Counted from the stretch's first letter, positions 24,761-34,866 are shown. The stretch: 41,335 nt of DNA from Comamonadaceae bacterium (GCA_011391745.1 JAABPX010000022.1:1-41335); one strand, 5' to 3'. A program made the numbers and translations. The notes: generated from the sequence alone by a model not told the origin.

Positions 24761-25363
24761 ATGCTGCTCGACGCCGACGAATCCCAACTGGTTTTGGTGG
24801 ACTACCAAACCAAGCTCATGCCCGCCATTCACGAGGGGCACCAGGCCCTGGCCAACGCCATCCGCTTGGCACAGTTCGCCCAAATGGTGGACGTGCCGGT
24901 CTGGGGCACCGAACAAAACCCAGACAAACTCGGCCCCAACGATCCCGCGCTGCGCGCCCTGTGTCAACGCACCCTAATCAAAATGCATTTCAGCGCGGCC
25001 TCCGATGGCTTGGTGGACTGGCTGCGCCCGCCCGCCCGCCCACCCGCAGGCAACGCCCGCAGCTTGCCCAAGCATTTGCAAAAGCCCGCGTCGACCGGCC
25101 CTGAGCGCCCGACCATCGTCATCGCCGGTTGCGAGGCGCACGTGTGTTTGTTGCAAACCGCCTTGGAACTCTTGGAGCAAGAGTTGGATGTGTGGGTCGT
25201 CACCGACGCCTGCGGCTCGCGCACCGAGCGCAACCGCGATGCCGCCTTTGACCGTTTGGCCGGGGCAGGGGCCGAGTTGGTGACCACCGAAATGGTGGCT
25301 TTTGAGTGGTTGCGCACCTGCGAGCACGAGGCGTTTCGAGACGCCTTGAAGCTGATCAAATAA
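24761..25363 (+). CDS. Isochorismatase-family cysteine hydrolase
   Basis: 200 residues from ATG 24761, with AGGA upstream. The predicted catalytic triad is Asp14 (LVLVDYQTKLMP), Lys74 (LIKMHFSA) and Cys129 (IAGCEAHVCLLQTA), the usual spacing for the YcaC/nicotinamidase-like superfamily. An insertion rich in Pro, Arg and Lys (about 89-117) separates the second and third motifs. The substrate is not predictable. It ends in front of a weak terminator. Confidence 0.88.
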   Translation: MLLDADESQLVLVDYQTKLMPAIHEGHQALANAIRLAQFAQMVDVPVWGTEQNPDKLGPNDPALRALCQRTLIKMHFSAASDGLVDWLRPPARPPAGNARSLPKHLQKPASTGPERPTIVIAGCEAHVCLLQTALELLEQELDVWVVTDACGSRTERNRDAAFDRLAGAGAELVTTEMVAFEWLRTCEHEAFRDALKLIK

Positions 25364-25370
25364 GTCAGGC

Positions 25371-25396
25371 GCCCCAAGCGCGTGCGGGGGGCTTTT
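25371..25396 (+). terminator. Probable rho-independent terminator after the isochorismatase-family gene
   Basis: GCCCC (25371-25375) and GGGGC (25388-25392) form a G+C stem, possibly extended by an inner GC/GC pair, followed by TTTT. Confidence 0.5.
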
Positions 25397-25476
25397 GTGT
25401 CAGTCTCTCGAAAGTCTGGGGCTCATAATTATGAATTCAGTTTGATTCCCGGACTGTGCCAGATCAGGAGACCCGC

Positions 25477-27381
25477 ATGACGCAACCCGCCGGCTACGCC
25501 GCCTTCCACGAGCGTTCCATTCACGACCGCGACGCATTTTGGGGTGAGCAAGCCCAGCGCATTGAGTGGAAAAAGCCGTTTGACCGGGTCTGCAATTACG
25601 ACAACCCGCCCTTTGCGCGTTGGTTTGAAGGTGGCTTGACCAACCTGTGCCACAACGCGGTGGACCGTCACCTCAAAGACCGCGCCGACCAGGCCGCTTT
25701 AATCTTCGTTTCCACCGAAACCAACCAAGAGCACACCTACACCTTCCGTGATCTGCACGCCGAAGTGCAGCGCATGGCGGCCATCTTGAAAGACTTGGGC
25801 GTGGTCAAGGGCGACCGTGTCTTGATCTACATGCCCATGATCGCCGAGGCCGCGTTTGCCATGCTGGCTTGTGCGCGTTTGGGCGCCATCCACTCGGTGG
25901 TGTTTGGTGGTTTTGCCTCGCACTCCTTGGCCACGCGCATCGAAGATGCGTCGCCCAAGGTCATCATCAGCGCCGACGCGGGCTCGCGAGGCGGCAAAGC
26001 CGTGCCCTACAAACCTTTGCTCGACGAGGCCATCAAGCTTTCCTCCCACAAACCCGACAGCGTGATCATGGTGGACCGCCAGTTGGTCGCCTTCGCACCT
26101 GTGGCCGGCCGCGACGTGGACTACGCCACCGAGCGCGCCAAACACATGAACACCCTGGTGCCCTGCGAGTGGGTCGACGCCACCCACCCCAGTTACACCC
26201 TCTACACCTCGGGCACCACCGGTAAACCCAAGGGCGTGCAGCGCGACACCGGGGGCTATACCGTGGCCTTGGCCGCCAGCATCCCCAACATCTACCAAGG
26301 CAAGCCCGGTGAGACCTTTTTTTGCACCAGCGACATCGGTTGGGTGGTGGGCCACAGCTACATCATTTACGGCCCACTGATCGGCGGCATGGCCACCATC
26401 ATGTACGAAGGTCTGCCAATCCGCCCCGACGGCGGCATTTGGTGGAGCCTGGTCGAGAAATACAAAGTCTCGGTCATGTTCAGCGCCCCCACGGCCATCC
26501 GTGTGCTCAAAAAGCAAGACCCAGCCTTGCTCACCAAGTACGACTTGTCGTCGCTCAAAGCCTTGTTCTTGGCCGGTGAACCGCTGGACGAACCCACCGC
26601 CAAGTGGATCTCCGAAGGCCTCAACGGTAAAGCCATCATCGACAACTACTGGCAAACCGAAACCGGCTGGCCCATCCTGACCATTTGCAACGGCGTGGAA
26701 AAAGCCCCGAGCAAATTCGGCTCGCCCGGCAAAGCGGTCTACGGTTACAACGTCAAACTGGTCGACGACCAAACCGGTGAAGAGCTGACCGGTGCCAACC
26801 AAAAAGGCGTGTTGACCATTGAAGGCCCACTGCCGCCCGGCAACTTGCAAACCGTCTGGGGCGATGACCAGCGTTTTGTCAACACGTATTGGAAGAGTGT
26901 GCCCAACCAGTTGGTTTACAGCACCTTCGACTGGGCCGTGCGCGACGAAGACGGCTACTACTTCATCTTGGGCCGCACCGATGACGTGATCAACGTCGCC
27001 GGTCACCGCTTGGGCACCCGCGAAATCGAAGAGAGCATCTCCAGCCACCCGAACGTGGCCGAAGTGGCGGTGGTCGGTGTGGCCGATCAGCTCAAAGGCC
27101 AAGTGGCCATGGCGTTTGCCATCGCCAAAGACACGTCGGCCTTGGGCGATGACGCTGGACGCAAAGCCTTGGAGGCCGAGGTCATGAAGGTCGTAGACAA
27201 CCAGCTGGGCGCGGTGGCCCGACCCTCGCGCGTGATTTTTGTGTCGCTGCTGCCCAAAACGCGCAGCGGCAAGCTGTTGCGTCGCGCCATTCAGGCCGTG
27301 GCCGAGGGCCGTGACCCCGGCGATCTGACCACCATGGACGACCCCACGGCGCTGCAGCAGATCAAAGACCTCTTGGTGTAA
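25477..27381 (+). CDS. prpE: Propionate-CoA ligase (acyl-CoA synthetase, PrpE type)
   Basis: 634 residues from ATG 25477, with AGGAG 6 nt upstream. It converts propionate, CoA and ATP to propionyl-CoA via an acyl-adenylate. The P-loop YTSGTTGKPKGVQRD, CTSDIGWVVGHSYIIYGPL, YEGLPIRPDGGIWW, NYWQTETGWPI and FDWAVRDEDGYYFILGRTDDVINVAGHRLGTREIEE are closer to PrpE than to Acs. Lys599 in KTRSGKLLRRAI is the conserved catalytic lysine that is commonly acetylated. It stands alone, without prpBCD next to it, so acetate could also be a substrate. Confidence 0.92.
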   Translation: MTQPAGYAAFHERSIHDRDAFWGEQAQRIEWKKPFDRVCNYDNPPFARWFEGGLTNLCHNAVDRHLKDRADQAALIFVSTETNQEHTYTFRDLHAEVQRMAAILKDLGVVKGDRVLIYMPMIAEAAFAMLACARLGAIHSVVFGGFASHSLATRIEDASPKVIISADAGSRGGKAVPYKPLLDEAIKLSSHKPDSVIMVDRQLVAFAPVAGRDVDYATERAKHMNTLVPCEWVDATHPSYTLYTSGTTGKPKGVQRDTGGYTVALAASIPNIYQGKPGETFFCTSDIGWVVGHSYIIYGPLIGGMATIMYEGLPIRPDGGIWWSLVEKYKVSVMFSAPTAIRVLKKQDPALLTKYDLSSLKALFLAGEPLDEPTAKWISEGLNGKAIIDNYWQTETGWPILTICNGVEKAPSKFGSPGKAVYGYNVKLVDDQTGEELTGANQKGVLTIEGPLPPGNLQTVWGDDQRFVNTYWKSVPNQLVYSTFDWAVRDEDGYYFILGRTDDVINVAGHRLGTREIEESISSHPNVAEVAVVGVADQLKGQVAMAFAIAKDTSALGDDAGRKALEAEVMKVVDNQLGAVARPSRVIFVSLLPKTRSGKLLRRAIQAVAEGRDPGDLTTMDDPTALQQIKDLLV

Positions 27382-27407
27382 ACCCTTGAAGCCTGCATTT
27401 TCAAGCA

Positions 27408-27435
27408 CAACGGCCCTTCGGGGCCGTTGCTTTTT
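27408..27435 (+). terminator. Rho-independent terminator after prpE
   Basis: A perfect 9-bp stem, CAACGGCCC and GGGCCGTTG, is closed by the stable tetraloop TTCG and followed by C and five T. Confidence 0.92.
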
Positions 27436-27457
27436 AAGTATGATGCTTGCTTATATT
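27427..27457 (+). promoter_or_regulatory. Possible promoter of the arsR-family gene
   Basis: TATATT at 27452-27457 is a plausible -10, and TTGCTT at 27427-27432 with a 19-bp spacer a possible -35; the latter lies in the prpE terminator stem. Transcription would begin near 27464, almost at the first ATG (27465). Confidence 0.3.
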
Positions 27458-27476
27458 GTTTTGAATGCGGTGCAAA

Positions 27477-27848
27477 ATGGCCCAAATGATCGAAACCGAC
27501 GCCGATATCGAAAAAGTTCGTGTCTTCGAATTGGCCGCCGAACTCTTTGGGGTTTTGGCCACACCCATGCGTTTGCGCATCCTCAGCGCTTTGTGCGACA
27601 AAGAAAAATCGGTCACGCAGTTGCTCCAAGAGATCGACACCACCCAGCCCAACCTCTCGCAACACCTGAATTTGCTTTACCGTGCGGGTGTCTTGGCCAA
27701 ACGCAAAGACGGCACGCAAGTGATCTACCGCGTGCAGAGCGAAAAAGCGGTCACGCTGTGTCGAACGGTGTGCACCCAAATCGCCATCGAGATGGACGAG
27801 CCCGGCACGATTTCGGCCGCCGAGCGGCTTTCCCCCCGCATTTCTTGA
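27477..27848 (+). CDS. ArsR/SmtB-family winged-helix regulator
   Basis: 123 residues from ATG 27477; ATG 27465 and 27486 are alternatives and none has a clear Shine-Dalgarno. The winged helix-turn-helix is typical: LATPMRLRILSALCDKEKSVTQLLQEIDTTQPNLSQHLNLLYRAGVLAKRKDGTQVIYRV. Cysteines are at 40, 95 and 99. C40, just before the KEKSV segment, and C95/C99 in the last helix occupy positions comparable to the sensing pair of the SqrR/BigR persulfide sensors, while the metal-binding ELCVC motif of ArsR/SmtB is absent. A redox or sulfide sensor is therefore an inference. No target gene is adjacent; prpE is separated by a terminator. Confidence 0.88.
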   Translation: MAQMIETDADIEKVRVFELAAELFGVLATPMRLRILSALCDKEKSVTQLLQEIDTTQPNLSQHLNLLYRAGVLAKRKDGTQVIYRVQSEKAVTLCRTVCTQIAIEMDEPGTISAAERLSPRIS

Positions 27849-28050
27849 GCCCAGGGCTGACTCACAGCTGTCAGCGCTTTAAATTTCCCCTAAAGATTGT
27901 TTTCACAGCGCCCTGCGTTGGTGGCACAATCACGCCCTGTCAGTTACGCCCTTCCAATGTCACTGTCGCATCCGCCAATCGGTTAAGCCGTGTCGCGGAA
28001 GGTTTTTTCAACCAACTCATGTTCCCTCAAGGGGAACGAAGGTCAGCGCT

Positions 28051-30918
28051 ATGAGTGAGACTACCGTCTTTCAAGCCTATTCAGGCAACACCCACCTTTT
28101 TGGCGGCAACGCCCCGTACGTCGAAGAGATGTACGAGAACTACCTAGCCAACCCCGGCAGCGTTCCCGATTCTTGGCGCGAATACTTCGACGCCTTGCAA
28201 CACGTGCCCGCCGTTGATGGCAGCCAAGCCAAAGATGTACCGCACCTGCCGGTGATCAATGCGTTTGCCGAGCGCGCCAAAGCGGGCGTGACCCAGGTTG
28301 TTAAGGCCAGCGAAAACCCCGAAATGGGTCGCAAGCGCACGGCGGTTCAGCAGCTCATTGCCGCTTATCGCAACGTCGGTCAACGCTGGGCCGATCTGGA
28401 CCCCCTCAAACGCACCGAACGCGCCAACATTCCCGACCTTGATCCGGCCTTCTACGGCTTCACCGACGCCGATCAAGAAACTGTCTTCGACACCAGCAAC
28501 ACCTTCTTCGGCAAGACCAGCATGACGCTGCGCGAGCTGCTCAACGCGTTGCGCGAAACCTACTGCGGCACTTTGGGTGCCGAGTACATGTACACCTCCG
28601 AGCAGAACGAAAAACGCTGGTGGCAAGAGAAGCTCGAATCCATTCGCAGCAAACCCAACTTCAATTCCGATAAAAAGAAGGCCATTCTCGAGCGACTGAC
28701 CGCCGCTGAAGGCTTGGAGCGCTATTTGCACACCAAGTACGTCGGCCAAAAGCGCTTCTCCTTGGAAGGCGGCGAAAGCTTCATTGCCGCCATGGACGAG
28801 TTAATCCAGCAAGCTGGACTCAAAGGTGTCCAAGAGGTCGTTATTGGTATGGCGCACCGCGGACGTTTGAACGTGTTGGTTAATACCATGCGCAAACTCC
28901 CGGCCGACCTGTTTGCTGAGTTCGAACACACCGCGCCCGAAGACCTGCCCGCTGGCGACGTGAAGTACCACCAAGGCTTCAGCTCCGACGTCAGCACCGC
29001 AGGCGGCCCTGTTCACCTGTCTTTGGCCTTCAACCCATCGCATTTGGAAATCGTCAACCCCGTGGTGGAGGGTTCGGTGCGCGCCCGCATGGACCGCCGC
29101 GCCGACCCCACCGGCAGCCAAGTCTTGCCGGTGTTGGTGCACGGCGACGCGGCCTTTGGTGGCCAAGGTGTGAACCAAGAAACCCTGGCCTTGGCCCAAA
29201 CCCGCGGCTACACCACGGGCGGCACGGTGCACATCATCGTGAACAACCAAATTGGTTTCACCACTTCGGACCCCCGCGACATGCGCTCGAGCGTGTTTTG
29301 CACCGACATCGTCAAAATGGTTGAGGCCCCGGTGCTGCACGTCAACGGGGATGACCCCGAAGCCGTTGTTCTGGCCACCCAGTTGGCGCTGGAATACCGC
29401 ATGACTTTCCGCAAGGATGTGGTCATTGACATCGTGTGTTTCCGCAAATTGGGTCACAACGAGCAAGACACGCCCGCGCTCACGCAGCCCTTGATGTACA
29501 AAAAAATTGCGGCCCATCCGGGCACGCGCAAGATGTACGCCGACAAATTGGCCGCCCAAGGTTTGGGCGAGACGCTCGGGGACGATTTGGCCAAGGCCTA
29601 CCGCGCCGCCTTGGATGCGGGCAAACACACGTCCGACCCCGTGCTGACCAACTTCAAGACCAAATTCACCGTGAATTGGGCACCGTTCTTGGGGCAGAAG
29701 TGGACCGACGCGGGCGAAACCGCCATTCCCCTGAGCGAGTGGAACCGCTTGGCCGAAAAAATCACCACCATCCCCGAAAGTGTTAACCCACACCAGTTGG
29801 TGAAAAAGGTGTACGCGGACCGTGCGGCCATGGGCCGTGGCGACATGCCGGTGGACTGGGGCATGGGCGAACACATGGCGTTTGCCTCGTTGGTCGCCAG
29901 CGGTTTCCCGGTTCGTCTATCGGGCGAAGATTGTGGCCGTGGCACCTTCACTCACCGCCACGCCGTCATTCACGATCAAAGCCGCGAGAAGTGGGACGAG
30001 GGCACCTACGTGCCCTTGCAACACGTCACCGAGGGCCAAGCGCCGTTTGTGGTGATCGACTCCATCTTGTCCGAAGAGGCCGTCTTGGCCTACGAATACG
30101 GCTACGCCTCCAACGACCCCAACACCTTGGTGGTCTGGGAAGCCCAGTTTGGCGACTTCGCCAACGGCGCGCAGGTGGTGATTGATCAGTTCATCGCTTC
30201 CGGCGAAGTGAAGTGGGGCCGCGTCAACGGACTGACCCTGATGCTGCCGCACGGCTACGAAGGCCAAGGCCCCGAGCACAGCTCGGCACGCTTGGAGCGT
30301 TTCATGCAGTTGGCCGCCGACACCAACATGCAAATCGTGCAGCCCACCACGGCGAGCCAGATTTTCCACGTGTTGCGCCGTCAGATCGTGCGCGACTTGC
30401 GCAAGCCGCTGGTTATCTTCACGCCCAAGTCCTTGCTGCGCAACAAAGACGCCACCAGCCCGGTTTCTGAATTCACCAAGGGTTCGTTCCAAACCGTCAT
30501 CGGCGAGCAAAACAAGGCCATCAAAGCCGACAAGGTCAAGCGTGTGATCGTGTGTTCGGGCAAGGTCTATTACGACCTGGTCAAGAAGCGCGAAGAAATG
30601 GGCAACACCGACACCGCCATCGTGCGTGTCGAGCAACTCTACCCCTTCCCGCACAAGGCCTTTGCCACCGAACTCAAAAAATACCCGAACGCCACGGACT
30701 TGGTGTGGACACAAGATGAGCCCCAAAACCAAGGCGCTTGGTTCTTCGTGCAGCACTACGTGCACGAAAACATGCTGCCAGGCCAGAAACTGGGTTACTC
30801 CGGTCGTGCTGCTTCGGCATCGCCTGCCGTTGGTTACGCCCACTTGCACCAAGAGCAACAAAAAGCGCTGGTTGAAGGCGCCTTTGGCAAGCTCAAAGGC
30901 TTTGTCCTGACCAAGTAA
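28051..30918 (+). CDS. sucA: 2-oxoglutarate dehydrogenase E1 component
   Basis: 955 residues, full length. This thiamine-diphosphate enzyme decarboxylates 2-oxoglutarate in the TCA cycle. The N-terminus has YVEEMYENYLANPGSVPDSWREYF, which contacts E2. The core has GMAHRGRLNVLVNTM, SLAFNPSHLEIVNPVVEGSVRA, VHGDAAFGGQGVNQE and HIIVNNQIGFTTSDP (ThDP/Mg site). The C-terminal half shows LSGEDCGRGTFTHRHAV and LPHGYEGQGPEHSSARLERF. A purine-rich GGGGAACGAAGG precedes ATG 28051. The 202-bp region upstream has no convincing promoter boxes by eye. Confidence 0.98.
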   Translation: MSETTVFQAYSGNTHLFGGNAPYVEEMYENYLANPGSVPDSWREYFDALQHVPAVDGSQAKDVPHLPVINAFAERAKAGVTQVVKASENPEMGRKRTAVQQLIAAYRNVGQRWADLDPLKRTERANIPDLDPAFYGFTDADQETVFDTSNTFFGKTSMTLRELLNALRETYCGTLGAEYMYTSEQNEKRWWQEKLESIRSKPNFNSDKKKAILERLTAAEGLERYLHTKYVGQKRFSLEGGESFIAAMDELIQQAGLKGVQEVVIGMAHRGRLNVLVNTMRKLPADLFAEFEHTAPEDLPAGDVKYHQGFSSDVSTAGGPVHLSLAFNPSHLEIVNPVVEGSVRARMDRRADPTGSQVLPVLVHGDAAFGGQGVNQETLALAQTRGYTTGGTVHIIVNNQIGFTTSDPRDMRSSVFCTDIVKMVEAPVLHVNGDDPEAVVLATQLALEYRMTFRKDVVIDIVCFRKLGHNEQDTPALTQPLMYKKIAAHPGTRKMYADKLAAQGLGETLGDDLAKAYRAALDAGKHTSDPVLTNFKTKFTVNWAPFLGQKWTDAGETAIPLSEWNRLAEKITTIPESVNPHQLVKKVYADRAAMGRGDMPVDWGMGEHMAFASLVASGFPVRLSGEDCGRGTFTHRHAVIHDQSREKWDEGTYVPLQHVTEGQAPFVVIDSILSEEAVLAYEYGYASNDPNTLVVWEAQFGDFANGAQVVIDQFIASGEVKWGRVNGLTLMLPHGYEGQGPEHSSARLERFMQLAADTNMQIVQPTTASQIFHVLRRQIVRDLRKPLVIFTPKSLLRNKDATSPVSEFTKGSFQTVIGEQNKAIKADKVKRVIVCSGKVYYDLVKKREEMGNTDTAIVRVEQLYPFPHKAFATELKKYPNATDLVWTQDEPQNQGAWFFVQHYVHENMLPGQKLGYSGRAASASPAVGYAHLHQEQQKALVEGAFGKLKGFVLTK

Positions 30919-30960
30919 ACCCCGAATAACCCAGCGTAAAACACATCGAAAGCAAAACAA

Positions 30961-32211
30961 ATGGCACTCGTCGAAGTCAAAGTACCCCAGCTGTCCGAAT
31001 CCGTGGCCGAAGCCACCATGCTCACCTGGAAAAAGAAAGTGGGCGAATCCGTCGCCGTGGATGAAATCCTCATCGAAATCGAAACCGACAAGGTTGTGCT
31101 CGAAGTCCCAGCCCCGTCGGCTGGTGTGATGTCTGAAATCTTGGTCGCCGATGGTGGCACCGTGGTGGCTGAGCAGCTGATCGCCCGCATCGACACCGAC
31201 GGCAAAGTCGGCGCTGCGGCAGCCCCTGCGGCGGCCGCGCCATCCGCCGTCGCCGCGCCTGCTGCTGCCCCAGCCGCTTCAGCTTCCAGCAGCAAAGCCG
31301 GTGTGGCCATGCCCGCCGCGGCCAAGCTGATGGCAGACAACAACCTGGCCGCAGGCTCGGTCGCTGGCACCGGCAAAGACGGTCGCGTCACCAAAGGTGA
31401 TGTGCTCGGCGCCGTGGCCGGTGGTGTGCAGTCCACCGCCGCCGTGATCCCCACCGGCGTGCCCACCAAGGCTTTGCCGCAAGTGGCCGCACCCGCCGTC
31501 AACTTGGGCGACCGCCCCGAGCAGCGCGTGCCCATGACTCGCCTGCGCGCCCGCGTGGCCGAGCGTTTGCTGCAATCGCAGTCGACCAACGCCATTCTGA
31601 CCACCTTCAACGAAATCAATATGGCCCCGGTCATGGACATGCGCAAGCGCATGCAAGAGCGTTTCGAGAAGGAGCACGGCGTGAAGCTCGGCTTCATGAG
31701 TTTCTTCGTTAAAGCCGCGGTGCACGCCCTCAAAAAATTCCCGGTTTTGAACGCCTCGGTCGATGGCAACGACATCGTCTACCACGGCTACTTCGACATC
31801 GGTATCGCCGTGGGCTCGCCCCGTGGTTTGGTGGTACCGATCCTGCGCAACGCCGACCAAATGAGCTTTGCCGATATCGAAAAGAAAATCGCCGAGTTCG
31901 GCGTCAAGGCGCGTGACGGCAAGCTGGGCATGGAAGAGATGACCGGCGGCACCTTCTCGATCTCCAACGGCGGCACCTTCGGCTCGATGATGTCCACCCC
32001 CATCATCAACCCCCCACAGTCCGCGATTTTGGGCGTGCACGCGACCAAAGACCGCGCCGTGGTGGAAAACGGCCAAGTCGTGGTTCGCCCCATGAACTAC
32101 TTCGCCATGTCCTACGACCACCGCATCATCGACGGCCGCGAAGCCGTCTTGGGCCTGGTGGCCATGAAAGAAGCGCTGGAAGACCCAGCTCGCCTCTTGT
32201 TCGACATCTGA
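30961..32211 (+). CDS. sucB: Dihydrolipoyllysine-residue succinyltransferase (E2 of OGDH)
   Basis: 416 residues. A single N-terminal lipoyl domain (1-77) carries the lipoyl lysine K44 in [11 protein letters not shown]. An Ala/Pro linker of about 30 residues follows, then the peripheral subunit-binding domain (about 117-153, [33 protein letters not shown]). The C-terminal catalytic domain ends with [13 protein letters not shown], active-site H387 and D391. It transfers the succinyl group to CoA and forms the core of the complex with SucA and LpdA on either side. Confidence 0.97.
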   Translation: MALVEVKVPQLSESVAEATMLTWKKKVGESVAVDEILIEIETDKVVLEVPAPSAGVMSEILVADGGTVVAEQLIARIDTDGKVGAAAAPAAAAPSAVAAPAAAPAASASSSKAGVAMPAAAKLMADNNLAAGSVAGTGKDGRVTKGDVLGAVAGGVQSTAAVIPTGVPTKALPQVAAPAVNLGDRPEQRVPMTRLRARVAERLLQSQSTNAILTTFNEINMAPVMDMRKRMQERFEKEHGVKLGFMSFFVKAAVHALKKFPVLNASVDGNDIVYHGYFDIGIAVGSPRGLVVPILRNADQMSFADIEKKIAEFGVKARDGKLGMEEMTGGTFSISNGGTFGSMMSTPIINPPQSAILGVHATKDRAVVENGQVVVRPMNYFAMSYDHRIIDGREAVLGLVAMKEALEDPARLLFDI

Positions 32212-32229
32212 TCCGCGGAGCACACCCTC

Positions 32230-33657
32230 ATGAGCAAATCATTTGACGTCGTTGTCATCGGCGCAGGCCCTGGTGGCTACATCGCGGCCATCCGTGCCGC
32301 CCAACTCGGCTTTCAAGTCGCGTGTATCGACGAGTGGAGTAACGCAGCCGGTGGCCCAGCGCCTGGCGGCACCTGCACCAATGTCGGTTGCATCCCGTCC
32401 AAAGCTTTGCTGCAATCGTCTGAACACTTCGAACACGCCAACCACCACTTCGCCGAGCACGGCATCAGCGTCAAAGACGTGAAGATGGACGTGGCCAAGA
32501 TGATCGGCCGCAAAGACACCGTCGTGAAGCAAAACAACGACGGCATCTTGTACCTGTTCAAAAAGAACAAGGTTACCTTTTTCCATGGCCGTGGCAGCTT
32601 TGCTGGCCAGGCCGATGGCGGCTACACCATCCAGGTCAAAGGCAAAACCGACGAAACCTTGAGCGCCAAACAGGTGATCGTGGCCACGGGCTCCAACGCC
32701 CGCGCCTTGCCCGGCACACCGTTTGACGAAGTCAACGTCTTGTCCAACGACGGCGCCTTGCGCGTCGGCGCGGTGCCCAAAAAGCTTGTGCTGATCGGCT
32801 CGGGCGTGATCGGTTTGGAAATGGGCTCGGTCTGGCGCCGTTTGGGTGCCGACGTGACCATCCTCGAAGGCCTGCCCACGTTCTTGGGTGTGGTGGACGA
32901 GCAAATCGCCAAAGAAGCCAAGAAGGCCTTCGACAAGCAAGGCTTGAAGATCGAGCTGGGCGTGAAGGTCGGCGAGATCGTCAACGGCAAAAAAGGCGTG
33001 GTCGTGAACTACACCAACGCCAAGGGCGAAGCCGTCAAGGTCGACGCGGACAAGCTGATCGTTTCGATCGGCCGTGTGCCCAACACCAACGGTCTGAACG
33101 CCGAAGCGGTTGGCTTGCAGCTCGACGAGCGCGGCGCGATCGTGGTGGACGGCGACTGCAAAACCAACCTGCCCGGCGTGTGGGCGGTGGGTGACGTGGT
33201 GCGCGGCCCCATGCTGGCGCACAAGGCGGAAGAAGAGGGCGTGGCGGTGGCCGAGCGCATCGCGGGCCAACACGGTCACGTCAACTTCAACACCATCCCT
33301 TGGGTCATCTACACCAGCCCCGAGATCGCTTGGGTCGGCCGCACCGAGCAGCAGCTCAAGGCCGATGGCGTGGCGTACAAAGCCGGTACCTTCCCGTTCC
33401 TCGCGAACGGCCGTGCCCGTGCCTTGGGCGACACCACCGGCATGGTCAAGATGTTGGCCGACGCCACCACCGACGAAATCTTGGGCGTGCACATCGTGGG
33501 GCCACAGGCCTCCGAGCTGATCGCCGAAGCCGTCGTGGCCATGGAATTCAAGGCCTCGTCGGAGGACATCGCCCGCATCTGCCACGCACACCCCAGCTTG
33601 AGCGAAGCCACCAAAGAGGCGGCGCTGGCGGTTGACAAGCGCACGTTGAACTTCTGA
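32230..33657 (+). CDS. lpdA: Dihydrolipoyl dehydrogenase (E3)
   Basis: 475 residues. FAD binds at [21 protein letters not shown]. The redox disulfide is C49/C54 in [19 protein letters not shown] binds at [21 protein letters not shown], and the catalytic His-Glu pair is H454/E459 in HAHPSLSEA. It reoxidises the lipoyl group of SucB. It is 18 nt downstream of sucB and ends the operon at a strong terminator. Confidence 0.97.
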   Translation: MSKSFDVVVIGAGPGGYIAAIRAAQLGFQVACIDEWSNAAGGPAPGGTCTNVGCIPSKALLQSSEHFEHANHHFAEHGISVKDVKMDVAKMIGRKDTVVKQNNDGILYLFKKNKVTFFHGRGSFAGQADGGYTIQVKGKTDETLSAKQVIVATGSNARALPGTPFDEVNVLSNDGALRVGAVPKKLVLIGSGVIGLEMGSVWRRLGADVTILEGLPTFLGVVDEQIAKEAKKAFDKQGLKIELGVKVGEIVNGKKGVVVNYTNAKGEAVKVDADKLIVSIGRVPNTNGLNAEAVGLQLDERGAIVVDGDCKTNLPGVWAVGDVVRGPMLAHKAEEEGVAVAERIAGQHGHVNFNTIPWVIYTSPEIAWVGRTEQQLKADGVAYKAGTFPFLANGRARALGDTTGMVKMLADATTDEILGVHIVGPQASELIAEAVVAMEFKASSEDIARICHAHPSLSEATKEAALAVDKRTLNF

Positions 33658-33678
33658 GCTTGGCTCAGCGCTTCACAC

Positions 33679-33706
33679 AAACCCGTCAGCGATGACGGGT
33701 TTTTTT
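33679..33706 (+). terminator. Rho-independent terminator after lpdA
   Basis: AAACCCGTCA (33679-33688) and TGACGGGTTT (33693-33702) form a perfect 10-bp stem with a GCGA loop, and the T run continues to 33706. It sits only 18 bp before the zapE start. Confidence 0.93.
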
Positions 33707-33724
33707 CTGCAAGGTAGATCTTTT

Positions 33725-34822
33725 ATGTCCGTCAAAGCCAATTACGAACGCGAACTGCAAGCCCGTGGTTTCACCAGCGACCCTGCGCAGTTGCGGGCCA
33801 TCGACGCCTTGCAGCGGTGCGCCGACGATTGGGCGGCCTACAAAGCCAAGCGATCCAACGGCCTCAAAAAACTCATCAACCGCCCCGACATTCCGCGCGG
33901 CGTATACATGTTTGGCGGGGTGGGGCGGGGAAAAAGCTTTTTGATGGACTGCTTTTTTGACGCGGTGCCGATCAAACGCAAAACCCGCCTGCACTTTCAC
34001 GAGTTCATGCGCGAAGTGCACCGCGAAATGCGCGACCTACAAGGCACCGTCAACCCGCTGGACGTGCTGGGCCAGCGCATGGCCAAACGCTACAAACTCA
34101 TTTGTTTTGACGAATTTCACGTGGCCGACATCACCGACGCCATGATTCTTCACCGCTTGCTCGACGCGCTGTTCGCCAACGGCGTGGGCTTTGTCACCAC
34201 GTCGAACTTCAAGCCCGACGACCTTTACCCCGACGGCTTGCACCGCGACCGCATCTTGCCGGCCATCGCCTTGCTCAACCAACAGCTTGAGGTGATCAAT
34301 GTGGACAACGGCACCGACTACCGCCGCCGCACGCTGGAACAAGTGCCGCTCTACCTCACGCCCAATGGACCGCAGGCCGATGCCGCGATGACCGACACCT
34401 TCAACCGCTTGGCCGAAGCGCACGACGAAGACCCGGCCCTGCACATCGAAGCGCGGGTGATTCAAGCGCGCCGCCGCGCTGGCGGTGTGGTGTGGTTCGA
34501 CTTCCGCGCCCTGTGCGGCGGCCCGCGCTCACAAAACGATTACCTGGAAATCGCCAGCCAATTTCACACCGTGATGCTCAGCGACGTGCCGCACATGCCG
34601 GTCAACCGCGCGTCTGAGGCGCGGCGTTTCACGTGGTTGGTCGACGTGCTGTACGACCGGCGCGTCAAGCTGGTGATGTCGGCCGAAGTGCCGCCCGAGC
34701 AGCTCTACACCGAAGGCCCCCTGGCCCACGAATTCCCCCGCACCGTCTCGCGCTTGAACGAGATGCAGTCCGCTGAGTTCTTGGCGCTGGAGCGGCGGGT
34801 GGTGGACACACGCATCACCTAA
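33725..34822 (+). CDS. zapE: Cell division protein ZapE (AFG1-like ATPase)
   Basis: 365 residues from ATG 33725; an upstream in-frame ATG lies inside the terminator and is rejected. Walker A GGVGRGKS is at 64-71, Walker B is LICFDEFHVADITDA, and TSNFKPDDLYPDGLHRDRILPAI is the family sensor region. YMFGGVGRGKSFLMDCFF and HFHEFMREVHREM are also strongly conserved. ZapE was linked in E. coli to Z-ring function under low oxygen. Because a strong terminator separates it from lpdA, it needs read-through or a promoter of its own. Confidence 0.94.
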   Translation: MSVKANYERELQARGFTSDPAQLRAIDALQRCADDWAAYKAKRSNGLKKLINRPDIPRGVYMFGGVGRGKSFLMDCFFDAVPIKRKTRLHFHEFMREVHREMRDLQGTVNPLDVLGQRMAKRYKLICFDEFHVADITDAMILHRLLDALFANGVGFVTTSNFKPDDLYPDGLHRDRILPAIALLNQQLEVINVDNGTDYRRRTLEQVPLYLTPNGPQADAAMTDTFNRLAEAHDEDPALHIEARVIQARRRAGGVVWFDFRALCGGPRSQNDYLEIASQFHTVMLSDVPHMPVNRASEARRFTWLVDVLYDRRVKLVMSAEVPPEQLYTEGPLAHEFPRTVSRLNEMQSAEFLALERRVVDTRIT

Positions 34823-34866
34823 CTGTCCTGTTCTGGTCTTAGGAAATGTGATGTAGGCTTCATGGG

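Noticed and set aside
25699..27408. Minus-strand open frame of over 560 codons opposite prpE
   Set aside because: Antisense shadow of a well-conserved acyl-CoA synthetase. The product is rich in Gly, Val, His and Gln and matches nothing I recognise.
32239..33591. Minus-strand open frame of 450 codons opposite lpdA, with similar ones opposite sucA, sucB and the yheS region
   Set aside because: All are complements of clearly identified genes. High GC and biased third positions leave the opposite frame open by chance.
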